From assembly GCA_963682055.1 (NCBI GenBank), contig OY821745.1:20953342-21017341 (forward strand): a stretch of 64,000 bases of DNA, in the 5' to 3' direction. The notes below the pieces were generated by a model, which was given only the letters and a program-made list of their open reading frames with translations, was not told the DNA's origin and ran no database searches. Below are positions 33,161 through 47,050 of this stretch, in pieces (the stretch's first letter is position 1; each line of letters begins with the position of its first letter). A program made the position numbers and the translations under genes. This DNA is from Primula veris. Its lineage: Eukaryota; Streptophyta; Magnoliopsida; Ericales; Primulaceae.

Positions 33161-35765
33161 AATTCAGCACAAACATTTTGCAGCTTCAAGTATCAACCTC
33201 CACCAACCGAAAACCTTTCCCATCTTCACAAAATTTACCAACTTAAGCTTTAAAATGGCAAGCAAGCAAGCACACATGCAACAAAAAGAATCAGATAGCC
33301 TTTATAGGAAATAACATGAATAGCCTACGATGAATACTTATATTACTTACTCGACCACAAACGCAGGTGGAGCCATGAGTAACATTCTAGGGTTGAAATT
33401 ACAGTGTTATACTATGGTTTGCAAAACTCATTGTTTTAATATTATTTTAAAATTCTAGTATGGAAAGAATATCTTTCCCGTAAATTGTGGGGTTGCGAGT
33501 GCACCCCTTTGTATACTAGAGGCTCCAGCCCTGATGAACTCACGAGCCCAAGTTTTTTTTTTTCCAATATTGTATACCAATCTAAATAAAATGTAAATTT
33601 TCCAATCCAAAATACCAACTTTAACTTAAAAGTTGTAAACAAACAGAAACAAGTGCAAAAATAACTCAATAACCAATATCAACTATTTACATCAAATAAC
33701 ACGACCAAACCGTAATCAAACACACCCAAATTGTCTTTTTCGTATTCCGATCATCGAATAAACCCTAACAAAGACGTACCAAAAAAGATTTGTTCTTTTT
33801 ACCAACACTTCTGTGTTAACAACAGTTGTCTCAGCAATCAGCAGATAATAAAAGCAGTGAACTAAAATTAAATTAAAAAGAAAACCCATGTAAAATTAAA
33901 TGACCAGCATAGATATTAATTCAGCACAAACATTTTGCAGTTTCAAGTATCGACCTCCACCAACCAAAAAACCTTTCCCATCTTTACAAAATTTATCAAC
34001 TTAAGCTTTAAAATGGTAGCCAAGCAAGCACACATACAACAAAAAGAAATGGAAAGCCTTAATAGGAAATAACATGTATAACGCTAAGATTAATACTAAT
34101 TACTTATATTACTTTAGGACTACGAACACAGTAGTGGAGCCACGACTAACATTCTGTGGTTGCAAATTACAAAGTGATATATTATTGGGTTGCAAAACTC
34201 ATTGTTTTAAAAATATTTAAAAATTCTATAATAGAAAAAAAAGCATTTTCGTAAATTGTGGAGTTGCGAGTACACCACTTTGTACACTAAAGGCTCCACC
34301 CCCTGCCGAACCCGATATTTCTTTTCAATATTGCATATCAACCTAAAGGAAATGTAATTCCTCCAATCCAAAATTCCAACTTTAACTTAAAAATTGTAGA
34401 ACAAACAGAAACAATTGAAAAAACTCAATAGCAATCAGCTATTTACATCAGATAACATGACCAAACCGTAATCAAACACACCCAAAATTGTCCTTTTTGT
34501 ATTCCAATCAACGATTAAACCCTAACAAAAACGTACCAAAAAGAGTTTATCTTTGTACCAACACTTCTGTTTTAACATTTGTGTCAGCAATCAGCAGATA
34601 ATAAAAGCAGTGAACTAAAATTAAATTAAAAATAAAGCCCATGTAAAATTAAACGACCAGTATAGATATTAATTCAGCACAAACATTTTGCAGTTTCAAG
34701 TATCGACCTCCACCAACCAAAAAACCTTTCCTATCTTCACAAAACTTATCAACTTTAACTTTAAAATGACAGCCAAGCAAGCACACATGCAATAAAAAGA
34801 TACAGAAAACCTTTATAGGAAATAACATGTACTAAGATGAATACTTATATTACTTTATGACCACAAACCGAGGGGCGGAGCAAGTACTAACAATACAAAT
34901 TACAAGTGTTATATTGGGGTTGCAAAACTCATTGTTTTAAAATTATTTTAAAATTCTATTACAGAAAAAATAGCATTTTCGTAAATTGTGGGGTTGCTAG
35001 TGCACCCCTTTGTACACTAGAGGCTCCAGCCCTGATGAATTCACAAACTTGAGTTTTTTTTCCAATATTGTATACCAATCTAAAGAAAATGTAAATTTTA
35101 GAATCCAAAATTCTAACTTTAACTTAAAAGTTGTAAACAAACAGAAACAAGTGCAAAAATAACTCAATAAGCAATCAACTATTTACATCACATAACATGA
35201 CCAAACCGTAATCAAACGAAGAAGGGGGCTAACACCCCCAAATAAGGTATCACGGTGACACTCCGAGCTTTTAAGATCATGTAAGTATAGTTTTTCTAAA
35301 TTTTTTATCATAATATTAATACGCAAGTTATACATTAGTATTTTTACTTTTGAAAAATATGTTGTTTTTATTTATTTTTTGACATTTTAGGTTTTTTAAA
35401 ATCTCGCAAAACACAGCTAAAAAAAACCCATAAGAACGTAAAATTTTCCAATGCAAAAAATATAGAAACTAACTTGCGTATTTTTAGAATAATTTGATAG
35501 AAAAAAAAAACTATACTTACATGAGCTTAAAAGCTCGGAGTGTCGCCGTGACACCTTATTTGGGGGTGTTAGCCCCCTTTTTTTCCCAATCAAACACACC
35601 CAAAATTGTCTTTTTGTGTTCCGATAATCGAAAAAAAACCAAACATAAACATACCGAAAAGAATTGATCTTTTTACCAACAATTTTGTTTCAACAGTTAT
35701 TTCATTAATCAGCAGATAATAAAAGAAGTGAACTAAAATTAAATAAAAAAGAAAACCCACAAAAT
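33161..35765. repeat. Three tandem units of about 755 bp
   Basis: Units start with AATTCAGCACAAACATTTTG at 33161, 33918 and 34671 (spacings 757 and 753). Each contains CTCCACCAACC, GCAAGCACACAT, AATCAGCAGATAATAAAAG and an internal roughly 190-bp segment bounded by GGTGGAGCCA- or GGGGCGGAGC-like and GGCTCCAGCCCT-like ends, probably a small hAT-type MITE duplicated with the unit. Unit 3 is enlarged by a 370-bp insertion. Confidence 0.9.
35218..35587. mobile_element. MITE with ~70-bp inverted repeats in tandem unit 3
   Basis: Long inverted ends of about 70 bp share GGGGGCTAACACCCCCAAAT, a CACTCCGAGCTTTTAAG core and CATGTAAGTATAG, with only a few mismatches. AATCAAAC lies on both sides (35210-35217 and 35588-35595). 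The equivalent places in units 1 and 2 (near 33716 and 34474) read AATCAAACACACCC with one copy, which is the empty site. Long TIRs suit Mutator-like MITEs (9-bp duplication); the 8-bp exact match suits hAT. The ninth base differs (T/C), so the class is unresolved. Confidence 0.88.
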
Positions 35766-38700
35766 ATAAATTGCTCAGACCAAATGTAAAGACAACAAAA
35801 GCAGTTTAAACCTAAGGTAACAGCTATATTTAACTGATTGTAAAATTAATAAAAAAAAAAAAAGAATAGAAGAAATACCTTAACCCTTTGGTTGTTAACA
35901 ACATGCGTAGTTTTAGAGAGAGAGAGAGATTTGTTTTATAAGATTAATTATTTGATTATGTAGAGATTTAGAGAGAGAGAAGGTCAATGAGGGATAAAAA
36001 CACGGGATTTCATATTAGTACATATAATTTGTAAACTTTTCTATTTTGTCCACAAAGTCTCATTTGTAAAAGGTTATGCTTCAAAAACTAGGGATGTCTC
36101 TTCTCATTTGAGGCCTTTTGTTTAAGAAAAATAACCTTATAAACATGTGGATGTGGCCCAACAAAAACTATATCGGACCTGACAAGTACGGTATAGTTTG
36201 TCCTCCAAACATTTGCATTTTTTGTCATTTATCTTTCGTGTTGTGTGAAATAGTATCCGCACTTCACACGATAAAAAAAAATCGCATTTTATACATAATT
36301 ATTGAGATAAAACTCCAGTATGATGCTATTTATTAGAAACTATCGTTGTATGTTTATAAAATTTCAAAAAATCTTTATTGTATTATCAAATCATTTGATT
36401 TGATTAAAGAGCGATCAAACTTTCGATTTCATAAGAAATATTTTTTTTACTATTTGATTTGATTAATCATACGAAAAAATTATAGTATATAATTGAACTT
36501 ATTCCTCATTCAAGCATCAAACATACTCACACTTCTTCAAATTATCACCTCTCTAAATTCTTATACATGTAACAATTTTGATATTTGGGGAATTGCTCTA
36601 AATTTACCTCCTGAAGACGTTACTTTCCAAAATACAAATTTCTATTTGATTTTGAAAATACCTTTTTTCCCAATTTAATATGTAATCGCATTATCACTTG
36701 TCGTTGGATATATTTGAAAATACCATTTTCCCTTCTCACCTTTCTCAAAATTCGCAGTTTTCATCCAATCTAAATTTTAACAATCAATTTACATCGATAG
36801 ACTATAACTACATGGACATCAACTTCGACCGACACAAAAAGTTTTTACGAGACAGTTTGAATAAGTTCAAATACATCAAGACAAATATCCTGAAAATTCT
36901 AGACCGAATTATAATGAATATAGTGAAAAGCTTCAAACAAGCGAATTGGAATTGTATATGATTGTAGAGATCATTTATAGAGTAATTTGATGCATTTTAC
37001 AACTTTTTTAATTTCGTAAAATTTTGACTTGTGTATTATGATTTTTTACTTCTATGTATTTATCTTTTAGAACTTTTACTCAATTGATGGAGTGAAAAGT
37101 ATTTGAATGATACACTATCTGCCTTGGGTTTTTTTTTAGCAATCACTTTGTCGGAAAATATTACAGCACACTTTACCAGAAAAAATAAGATCATTTTGAT
37201 GCGTACCAAACACATGATTCCCAAGCCAAAAAATCATGGAGTAATGACACAAGTTGATACATTAAGAATATGCTTTTGAAATTTGAGTCTAAGTGTTTGT
37301 TTCTTAAGTTGATAGTTACAATTGGTTGGTCTTTTGTTTGTGATTTAATATTTAAGTTGGTAGACATTCTTATGGAAACATAAAGACCGCCCAAACCGTT
37401 GACACCGGACCGAAACCGTCAAAATTGTACGGTTTGGTCCGGATCAATATTCAAACAGTGTGAATTGGATTCAATTTTTCCAGACCATGACTAATGAATC
37501 AAACTTGATTTTGGCTCAAATTCGTCCGATCAGGACCGTTTATACCCCTAAGCATTCAATGATCATGTCATCGTAATTTTCTTAATATGAGGAGTGCAAA
37601 TTGCAGGTTTTTGGCATTTAAATAATCATTTACATGTTACATGTTTTTTAAATCTCTCTAAAAGATCATCTATATAAATATTTAATTATTTTATTGTATC
37701 AAATATTAATGACTACTTTTTTTTGGTGGTAGAATGAACACATTGGCTAAATTGAGGTCCACATAATATTATTTTTTAATTTTGTAATTAACCATTTCAT
37801 TATCTATTTAGTATTTATAAAGATACATGGTGGTCATCTTAAAAAATGAAGAGGTGGTAATAAGTGAGTTTTTAAAGATAAGATGTAATTGAGTTTTTAA
37901 AAATAGATGTGACCGGCTATCTAAATATTCATTTATAAAGATAGATGTGATTGAGTTTTTAAAGGTTAACTTATTGGAGCATCCATAATAGTTTTGTTAA
38001 TTTTTTATTGTTAACCAGTGATACATCCCATATTAGTTTTAGATTTAACAATGTTATCTATTTTAATTAAAAAATAATTATTCAAAATATAGTAGTATCG
38101 ATAGGTGATGACAGAAAATAAATAGCAGTGTGGTAGATATAGAAAAGTTAACACACACTTTAACACAGATAATAAAGAGACAAAATTGCATTGTTAGCTA
38201 ACATTTTTAGTTAACAATAGAGATAAATAATTATATTTTGATAAAATAAACGTAGATACTTAATCATAGTCCAACTTGCACCAGGACTTCAGGGCTATTC
38301 ATTTGCACAAATGTGAGTATCAGGCGCACCATTGAATGATACTCCATACGTGGGAAAGGATGTCTGGATGAAATAGTAAAAATAATAATAATAACAACAA
38401 TTTTTTTTGGGGGGCCATTGATGAAATCATGAAACAAACGAGACCATCCATTTGGCTGAAGTTGAACGGTTAAAAAACCATTCAGTATTTGTCAATACGT
38501 TTACTTACCCTAGAAATAGTAACCAACCACGCAAATGCAGGGCACTGCAATAAGTTTTTTTTATGTAGAGATAGTTTTTTATGATAATTTTTTTAATTTA
38601 AAGAGTATTTTGGAAATTTTAGAAAAGTATTGAGGGTATTATTAGAAAAAAAACAAATCAAAATTTGACAGACTAAACTTTTTTTCGATTTAATTAGTAT

Positions 38701-38995
38701 AATAGTATGATGATAATTATTAATAAGTTTTAACTAATAAAGATACAAGGCGAAAATATAAGATTGATGAATTTGGTTCTCATTTATGATGGTCATAAAT
38801 AATATAGAAAAATTTAAAAAAAAGAAAAAGAAGAAGCACCTTTTGTACATCAACTAGGATACTACGACCCTTGAAAGTTGTTAAAAGCAAATGTGAACTT
38901 CTGCAATATAATTTAAGCTAATGGGCAGATATAAACTGCTTCATATAAGCAAGCAAGTATAATAATGATGGAGTAATGGTGTAAATAAATATCAC
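35766..38995. other. Gene-free repeat-rich region
   Basis: No supported gene. GAGAGAGA tracts at 35915-35985 may mark a leader. Short open stretches at 36493-36678 and 36698-36961 (+) have no recognised domain. Near 37390-37555 a GC-richer patch with GGTTTGGTCCGG-type words looks like a fragment of a dispersed repeat. Confidence 0.35.
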
Positions 38996-39437
38996 GAAAA
39001 ATACTAAAATGATACCTAACCTATCAATTTTAGTGATTTGTTACCAAACATAACAGACTTTCTAATTTGGTACCCAATCTATACATTTCGCTCTAATTTG
39101 GTACCCAACCTAACACTTTTTCCAATTCGGTACCTAACCTAAACGTTTCGCTCTAATTTGATACCCAACCTATACGTATACAGTCCAATTAAGTGACTTG
39201 ATCTTTCTTCGATCATCGGTTTTTAACGCATAGGTTGGGTACCAAATTAGAAAAAAATGTTAGATTGGATATCAAATTAGAAAAAAATGTTAAGTTGAGT
39301 ACCAAATTAGAAAAAGTGTTAGGCTGGGTACCAAATTAGAGCGAAATGTATAGGTTGGATACCAATTTAGAAAGTGTGTTAGATTGAGTACCAAATCACT
39401 AAAAGTTAATAGGTTTGTTACCATTTTAACAATTTTC
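38996..39437. mobile_element. Fold-back MITE with self-repeating arms
   Basis: The left arm reads TACTAAAATGATACC and TTTTAGTGATTTG; the right end is its complement (CAAATCACTAAAA and GGTTTGTTACCATTTTAAC). Both arms are built from a degenerate unit of about 35 bp, ATTTGGTACCCAACCTA on the left and its complement TAGGTTGGGTACCAAATTAGA on the right (trim to the shared core). The loop lies near 39175-39220. The whole can form a roughly 200-bp hairpin. No clear target duplication was fixed. Confidence 0.75.
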
Positions 39438-41318
39438 TCCAGATTTTTACTTTTTTTTTTATAGCATTTATGGTCTTTTTAGAGGTTTCTATAAAATCAT
39501 TTACCACCCATAATTTCATTTTAAGCTCTAATGGTCTCAATATTTCAACATATTGAAAAAAAGTCTTATTTGAACAAAGAGTCATCATTGTAGATAAATG
39601 ATTATTTCATGTTAACTGACATAAATATAATTATTTTTATTACCCTTCCATTTTTGTATCGTTCCTATTATGATTTGATTTAAACTTAGAAAAAACACAA
39701 TTATGTATCATTTTCTAAAAGTTGGATAATATTTATTTTTTAATGATATGTTCTGTATCTTTGTACCATATATGTACAAGTCTGGGACGTGCCTCGTTAT
39801 CTAATATCTTTTTTTTTTTAAAATAATGTTATCTAATATCTATGATGACTTAAGTTACACCAACTTCCGAAATATGAATATAACGTTTGAAATATAATTT
39901 TCCATTTATGGCTATACTATTAGTCCGAATGACCATTTATTATAGGTAATAAATTTGTTTTCTTTTTGCCTTAAATCATAAACCAAGACTTATTAATCTA
40001 CGAATATTTATCAAACAATATATAAAATATTGAATCATAGTTTCGTTATTGAACATGTGGTATAGCAATAAGGAGCATAGAAGTAACCATATTATGAAAG
40101 CTAGTAGAGTAGCCATATTATGAAAGCTACTAGATTAAATTTTCATTTATAAATAGTATTGATAGTCTGATCCCACGATATCTTGTACTTTTCTTTACAC
40201 CAATTGGATTGATAATTAATTTTTTTGATGAGTTTCAAGGCTAATTAAGCGTATATTTTTATATCCGACGACACGTTGAAAAATAACTCTACTTCAAATC
40301 GGTGTTTGAAAATGTGTATGAACGGAAGTTAACAGTAAGAAGAGCTTAGAGCAACAACATGAGACTATGTCTCCCGTTCAACAAAATTAACATAATTTTA
40401 TTTTTTTCAAGTTTAGCTACTCATTTTGTATTTCGACAAATAGTTAGACTCTTTATCAAGATAGCTATCTAAATTAGAACATCTCTATAGTAATACTCTA
40501 TATAGGAATAAACTACATATAGCAATAAAAATGTTCGGTTCCAACTCGGACCAGTTCAAAATAAGAATAACCTCCATATTGTAATATTTCATGATTTTTT
40601 ATGGTCACGACTTAACAAATTTGCCTGCATAAAGGAATAAATTACATAAATATGTAAAATTATATATATGTCGTTACATTAAACTTAACACGATTTAAAA
40701 TATTTATCGAATGCAGTATGTCATATTGTCTTGATTTTTTGGGTTGTGTACACGTGAACACTTTCTTATTGAAGCCAAAATAATTCTAATTTGTCAAGCA
40801 TAGTTAACGCTTCTTGACATGAAACTTTGAGTGTCATTGTATAAACTTGTTTTAGTTATAAAAAGTGAATTTGAGTACGTAATAACTCGTACACGTGAAC
40901 ACTTTCTTATTGAAGCCAAAATAATTCCAACTTGTCAAGTATGGTTAACGTTTATGGACATGAAATTTTGAGTGTTATTGTATAAACTTGTTTTAGGTAG
41001 AAAAGGTGAATGAAAATCTATGTCATATTATACATAGTATTTATACATGCAAAAACAAGTTTTTGATAAACTTTTAGATGACTTTACACCTTTCTAAATA
41101 CATGTACTTAATTTTCCCAATACTTAGTTAAATTTTCTTAAATTCATGAATATCTTAGTTTCATGACTTTTCAATTATTTTAAATTTATGTGTTTGACTT
41201 GTTGCATAATATATTTGTCTCTTAAATATTTATGCTAATTAGTTAAATTAGATACGCATATACCTTTTATTACATGGAACATTTATTTAATTATTTTTTA
41301 TATATCAACCTCTAATTA
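39438..41318. other. Gene-free region with a 141-bp direct duplication
   Basis: No gene is seen. From 40749 to about 41010 a 141-bp unit is present twice, each with TACACGTGAACACTTTCTTA and TATAAACTTGTTTTAG. CACGTG in both copies is a G-box core, but there is no gene nearby to regulate. CCATATTATGAAAGCTA also occurs twice near 40090 and 40115. Confidence 0.6.
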
Positions 41319-41323
41319 GTAAT

Positions 41324-41523
41324 TGTTGTAATACACTATTAGCTACGTATATAGGGAGACAGAAGTAGAGAGAGGGGAGAACGGTATAGTCTTTATTATG
41401 AATGAATATCTGAATGAATAAAATACAATACCCCTAGCCCTCTTTATATAGATAGAGGGATAGGGTTATAAGCCCACTTGGGCCCAATCAGTAAAAGCCC
41501 AAGAGTCCAATAATCTTACAACA
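41324..41523 (-). repeat. 3' LTR (200 bp)
   Basis: Differs from the other LTR at only two positions (41458 and 41481, equivalent to 48110 and 48133). Read on the minus strand it starts TGTTGTAAG and ends TTACAACA. It has a TATA box (TATATAAA, near 41443-41450) and AATAAAG (near 41393). Confidence 0.95.
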
Positions 41524-43049
41524 CTCCCCCTTTGGACGTCTTGAATTCTTCGTCTTCATGCAGTCGATCTGAGTCGAGTTCATTCGTAGTGCTAAACACA
41601 TAAAAACCTTAGGGCCGGAAAACCCAGTGTGGGACAAAACCGGTACCTAGGAGAAACTGTATAGCCGAATGATATAGGCCGAAATATCATGTAAGTAACT
41701 AACCACAAAACAGTGTGCCTCATCAAAACCTTGCCAGAGCAAACCCAATGGGAAAATCTCTGATCGAAGGAAAAAGAGTGCAGCAATGGCAATAGTAGGG
41801 ATCAACCACAAAATAGGTGCCTCATCAAAACCTTACTAGAGTAAACCCAGTGGAAAAAACCTCTAGTCGAAGGACAAAAGAGTACACAGTGGTAAGAAGT
41901 ATACAACAGGATACTCCCCCTAATTTCGGCAATCTTAAGTGAGATATAATGGGAACGTGTCTCGCTAAAAACCTTGCCAAGGAAAACCCAGTGGGAAAAA
42001 AATCTTGGTCTAAGGACAAAAAGAGTACACGAGCATGCGACTGGATGCTCCCCCTCACTTGTACACGACAGGGTGCGAGGATTTTGACTAAGTAGTAATT
42101 AGTGCAATAAGCATTCACCTGTATGCCCCCCTCACTTGCACAGGACAGGGTGCGAGAATTTCGACTAAAAAGTACGAGCATTCGACTGGATGCCTCATTT
42201 ACTTGCACACGACTGTATGCAAGAAAATATAACGTGGAATAAACCGAGCATTCGACAGGATGCTCTTAAACTTCATAAATGAAGATTTATTTCGACAAGA
42301 AATGCTAAATAGCATAATCTAGTCATGTCTCTCTTGATCGATAACAACAAGTTATCCTTAAATAAGACAAGTGTTTTATTTAGATCGTGAGACAGAGCAT
42401 ATGTAATTCAAATATGGCTAATATGAGCTCGAAGCCATATACACTCTCTAGTCGTCTCATAGAGCACGAGTAGATCAGAGTGATTCGTTTGGAGTCATTC
42501 CAAGACCTCCAAGATATTGCCTTATTCCTAATGGTAAAGACAAACCATGTTAGGAATATCCCTTGTGCGGGTCTGATAAGTAACCGGCATCGGTATAACC
42601 GAAAAAGGGTTGCGTTAATTTGAGTACCGAAGGGGGTAGGTACACTCGATGACGCAAATGGGATAAACTAGCGCACTTCCAAAATTACCATAAGGTAAGG
42701 GAATGTGTCTTTAGTGCCATTTCGATGGCAGCGTGTTAGCGCAATGTTGTGTCGAGCTATACCATTCACAACATACGAGATGTTCATCTTAACACATTAG
42801 ACCAAGTACAATGATACGCTTATTGTACTTAGATATGAACATGATGGTTCAATATCTCTTCATCGTCTCATCAGGGACGGACTGGGTCTATATCAATGTC
42901 TAGTGATTGAACGATCATGAGAGAATCTGACGACTTAGCGTCATAACACCTTCTGGGTGTAGTCTGAATCATGGACTTAGATTCAATCTTTACGGGACTC
43001 GATCATCGGGCCGAGTCACTACCGTGTCTTTCCAAGATCCTTCATCTCG

Positions 43050-44600
43050 AAGGCAAATCCAAAAGTGGATCGCATAATAAAACACGAAAGGGCATAATAC
43101 TTGTTCAAGTATCCCAAGCTAATCAAGTACACACTTAGGCGGGTATACCACATCCGCTCGGATTATATTAATCCATATAGTGAACGTCTCATTTAATTGA
43201 GATCGTGTTCCGTGGTCAGGAACTACTTGATTAAAGCATATGAAGTCACACAGGGACCTTCATCTATATCTCTTTGTCTAAATTCTCATAGAGATAAAAC
43301 AGTGACCACAATCACATGCTGCATAATCAGTTTTTGGGAAACTACTAAACTGAAAAGTAGGGGACCGTTATAACGTCCATTACGAGGAAATGAACCATCT
43401 CGTAATCAATTCCAAGCTGTGAGAGAAGCCTTGCGCTACTAGGCGAGCATTCTACAATCTCATTATTCTCATCACTTTTCCTTATGAATAACCAAATAAA
43501 TGAACTCGTTTAACATTGGTGGTGTTGGAGCTACAGGTCCGAACACACATTCGCTAAGGAGTCTACTTGGATTGCAAGTTTCCATTAGTCCAATCTATTC
43601 AATGTTGACTTTAGGCAACAGTACATGGTTCCCTATCATAATTTGCTCATATTATCAGTCGTCACCGAATATATGAAAAAGTAATCAATGACAGTCTCGT
43701 TTCGCTTCAATATCGTCTAAGATATCATGATCGACAGATATTTCGAGATTCTTAGGATGAGGAGGAAATCACACATCTCCTTGATCCTTTATAATCTCGT
43801 GCGACAAACGAGTTTCAGTTCACCACCTCTGGGGCTGAACGAATTAAGAACCGGTCAACTTCCTTATATCTTGGGAAGGACGACAGACTGACGGCCGACG
43901 GCAGCGTCCTTTGCTTGTCGGGTTCGGCCAAAGCAACGTGTTACGACAGGAACACGGAGTCCGACAGGGACGTCTATCCTTGCAAGCATTTTGCAACAGG
44001 TATAAATGATCTCGTGACATCTCTTAAAGTCATTAAATGCGTCTGGCATTTAGTTAGACTTGAGGGAGTCTATGCACTTACTTATCACTAAGTGCAGTTT
44101 TGGGGATCAAGCTAAGACTGAGTGGGTTATGCCACGTTATTTCACGTCGTTCCTTATCAACGGTAACGTGCAAATCTCCCCCTAACGACGAGGAGAACAA
44201 TCTTAGCGATGTCACTTTCGCATATCATGCGGTAAAGAGATCGCTTGCCAAGGTTACTCTATCAAATGATAGGCAGGAGATTCATAATCGACTTATGTCC
44301 CCTTCAGAGGTCCATATTTTGAACGCTATAGCGACTCAATCAAAATATTAATTAAGCACTCCAAATATGCGTTAATATGAGACTTCTGGCTCATAGCCAG
44401 TAACCAGCTGGTACGCATTTGGTGTCTGAGTGTCTATGGGCCTCATAACGGACCAATGCAGCAAAATAGCATAACCCCACACGGAAATATAAATCTTGGT
44501 GCGCAAGACCAAGAAGGCGTGCAATCATTTGCAGTCGCATCATCAAACTTTCCGTGACTCCATTTGGGTCTGAACATAATCGACATGATGTTCAATTTCC
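43050..44600 (-). pseudogene. Copia pol relic (integrase end, linker, RT)
   Basis: Minus-strand reading in changing frames shows, in order, an integrase C-terminal piece (about 44400-44560, WSVMRPIDTQTPNAYQLVTG), a pre-RT linker (about 43960-44050, PDAFNDFKRC and LARIDVPVG) and an RT entry segment (about 43150-43600, FGPVAPTPP, IDYEMVHFLVMDVITVPY and NLDKEIY). These match the order in plant Copia polyproteins. Stops and indels are frequent throughout. I could not find an intact YVDD box. Confidence 0.75.
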
Positions 44601-46029
44601 AAACTCAAGTAATTCAAATCGAAATTTCGATTCTTACTCTTCGGTATTATCAAGTCGAATAGACTTTTCAGGATAATCCGGATCATGAGCCATCAACTTA
44701 ATGATAGGGCTAAAAGTTTGGGAAATGCTGCATTTATGTGGACAACAATAATCATGTGACCTTATTATCAATGCATCAACCATAACCATTTATATTTATG
44801 GTCCGTCTTATGGTTGGATAAGTCCACAATAACTCCTTCAATTCTTTACAAGAATTCTACGAGTTCATTTCGTGATCTTTACACATACTAGTCTTTCAAA
44901 ATGAGCATTAGTGGCATTAATTTCGGATTAATCACGAAATATATCCTCAAAGAGAATTCAAATGCGATGCGATTATAAATCAACCATCGTCTTTTGACCC
45001 GGGAATATCTCATCCGGTCAATGCCACAATATCAAAATGCTCTTATCAATCGACGACAGACGAATGATAGTACAGACAATCATGTCTTAGCATTTAAATC
45101 ATTTATCATTTCGACGACAGGCGAAATGATAAGGTAACTTTAAATGCTTTAAAGAATGTGGTAGCAACCACTTGAAAGACATTTCAACTCCTCTAAAATA
45201 CGCTTTTGGTCGTATTGAATGGAGGCTATGTAAAGAAATTGTAATTCTTTCATGAGCTATTACCAGATAACACTGGTTTTCTCGAATATTTTATAACTCA
45301 ACAAGGTACGGCAGGACCTACATGAGTATAAGACTTCATATTTGACAAATCAATTTGGTTTTACCAAAGATTTCGATTTTGGAACGACAGGTCCAGAATC
45401 ATTGTCACTGAGTACTCTTTTAGGCAAGTAGTTGGTGAAATTATATGGTACATTGTTACCACTATTTCCAAAAAACCAACTACATCACAAATATTGCCTA
45501 AAATTTCATAATTTAAAGTTTGGTCACATTTTTCAAAGGAATTTGCTCAAAACACTTTAAATTATTTCGAGAAATTTCGTAAACAGGCAAACCATAATCC
45601 AAAAGTATGTCCAAATGGAAAAATCATAATCCAAATGGAAAAACATAATCCAGATGAGCGAAAAAATGACTCAATGATTTATCAAAATCAATAAAGAAAG
45701 GTCCCAAACTCATTTGAGCCACAAAACCGGGGGTCTCAAGAGTTTCCTTTCAGTTAGCTTTAACCACATTAGCATCAGTTTTTGCACCTTTGTAATAGTT
45801 TTGAACTATTTAAGGAGTAACTGTGCATGACCTTTGTCTTTATAGCATAGAGTTGCCTCATTGAGCATTATCTCTTGCTTTGTGACAACGGGTCATATTG
45901 TTCCTTTCAATTACTGTCTTGGAGCCACAGGTTTTCGATTTTGACGATTGTCTAAAATCTCGCTTGGCTAGGCGATTCATCGGGATCGCGACAGTTTGAG
46001 ACAAATAACACTTGTCTCGGTTCTCGATT

Positions 46030-46345
46030 CATGGAAAAAAATGTATACGAAGAGCATTAATATCAGGCAAACAATTCGCCATTGACCCAATATGATTAAA
46101 ACTACTCATCGGGGTAATTTTCTTATCCAATAACAGATGGGCGATAAAGGAACATGGTGAATATAAATTCACGATACTGCTTATGGAATGCAATTTCCAA
46201 GCTAGTATTTTGGTGAAGGATTGCTCCAATATGTCAATTTCAGACATTTGTTCACCATAGACGTCATCACGTCTCAAATGTGGCGACGGAATAAAATCAA
46301 CGCCTTAACATTCATCCTGATGGTAACAACAAATTTGTGTTTTAC
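46030..46345 (-). pseudogene. Copia gag relic of the complete element
   Basis: Minus-strand frames give MNVKALILFRRHI, then a stop, then DILEQSFTKIL and, after a frameshift, HKQYREFIFTMF. These parallel MNARAMILFRHHL and NDLLEKTYTTF in the 16.2-kb gag relic. At least one nonsense and one frameshift lesion are visible. Confidence 0.7.
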
Positions 46346-47050
46346 TCATCAAAGATGGCATCCAAAAATTTTTTTTTGGGCATCACATTTTCACACATCA
46401 GGGTGAGTAACATGTGGTTACGGATTAAAATCAACGTTTAAATAGTCATTTCGCAAGTATGTTTTTACGATTTTTCTCATCATAGATGGCATCCAACATG
46501 TGTTGGGAGTTCTGAATTATTTATCATATAAAACGACTGGTTTATATGTTTATGGTTTGCACAAGCACAAACTTTTTTTCGAAACGACAGGTTTGAAAAC
46601 ATTAGTTTTGCTTTTCATGTGAATCGGTTCTCATTGATCGAACAACGGGTCGATACTGAAACACCAATTCAGCAAAACATACATCACTATATAAACACAC
46701 TCGGGGAAATTATTATTTAGTCAACCCCTTTCGGTAGCTCTATTTGAACACGACCAGGAAAGACGGTGAGGGGGTGGGCACGAATGCCTCTTAAAAACCG
46801 ACCTCATTAGGAGAACGACTTCCGCCTTTATCTTTCCTTGACATCGTATCTAAATAGGTGAGCATATTTGGGGAAGATTCATAATTTTTCCAACTTAAAT
46901 GTGAATATATACGATTTTCGCATTTTATATATGGCAATAATATTAAACAGCATAGAGAATATCTATTTAGATTAACCACACATATATCAACAGGCAGTAA
47001 ATATATTTTAGAATCTATCTAATCATGCAGTAGATTTGGTGTTATAAACA

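Noticed and set aside
36493..36961. Two adjoining plus-strand open stretches that might be exons
   Set aside because: No domain recognised and no convincing joining splice signals; treated as unassigned sequence.
44100..44351. 83-codon plus-strand open frame inside the LTR element
   Set aside because: The element is coded on the minus strand and the frame has no similarity that I recognise.
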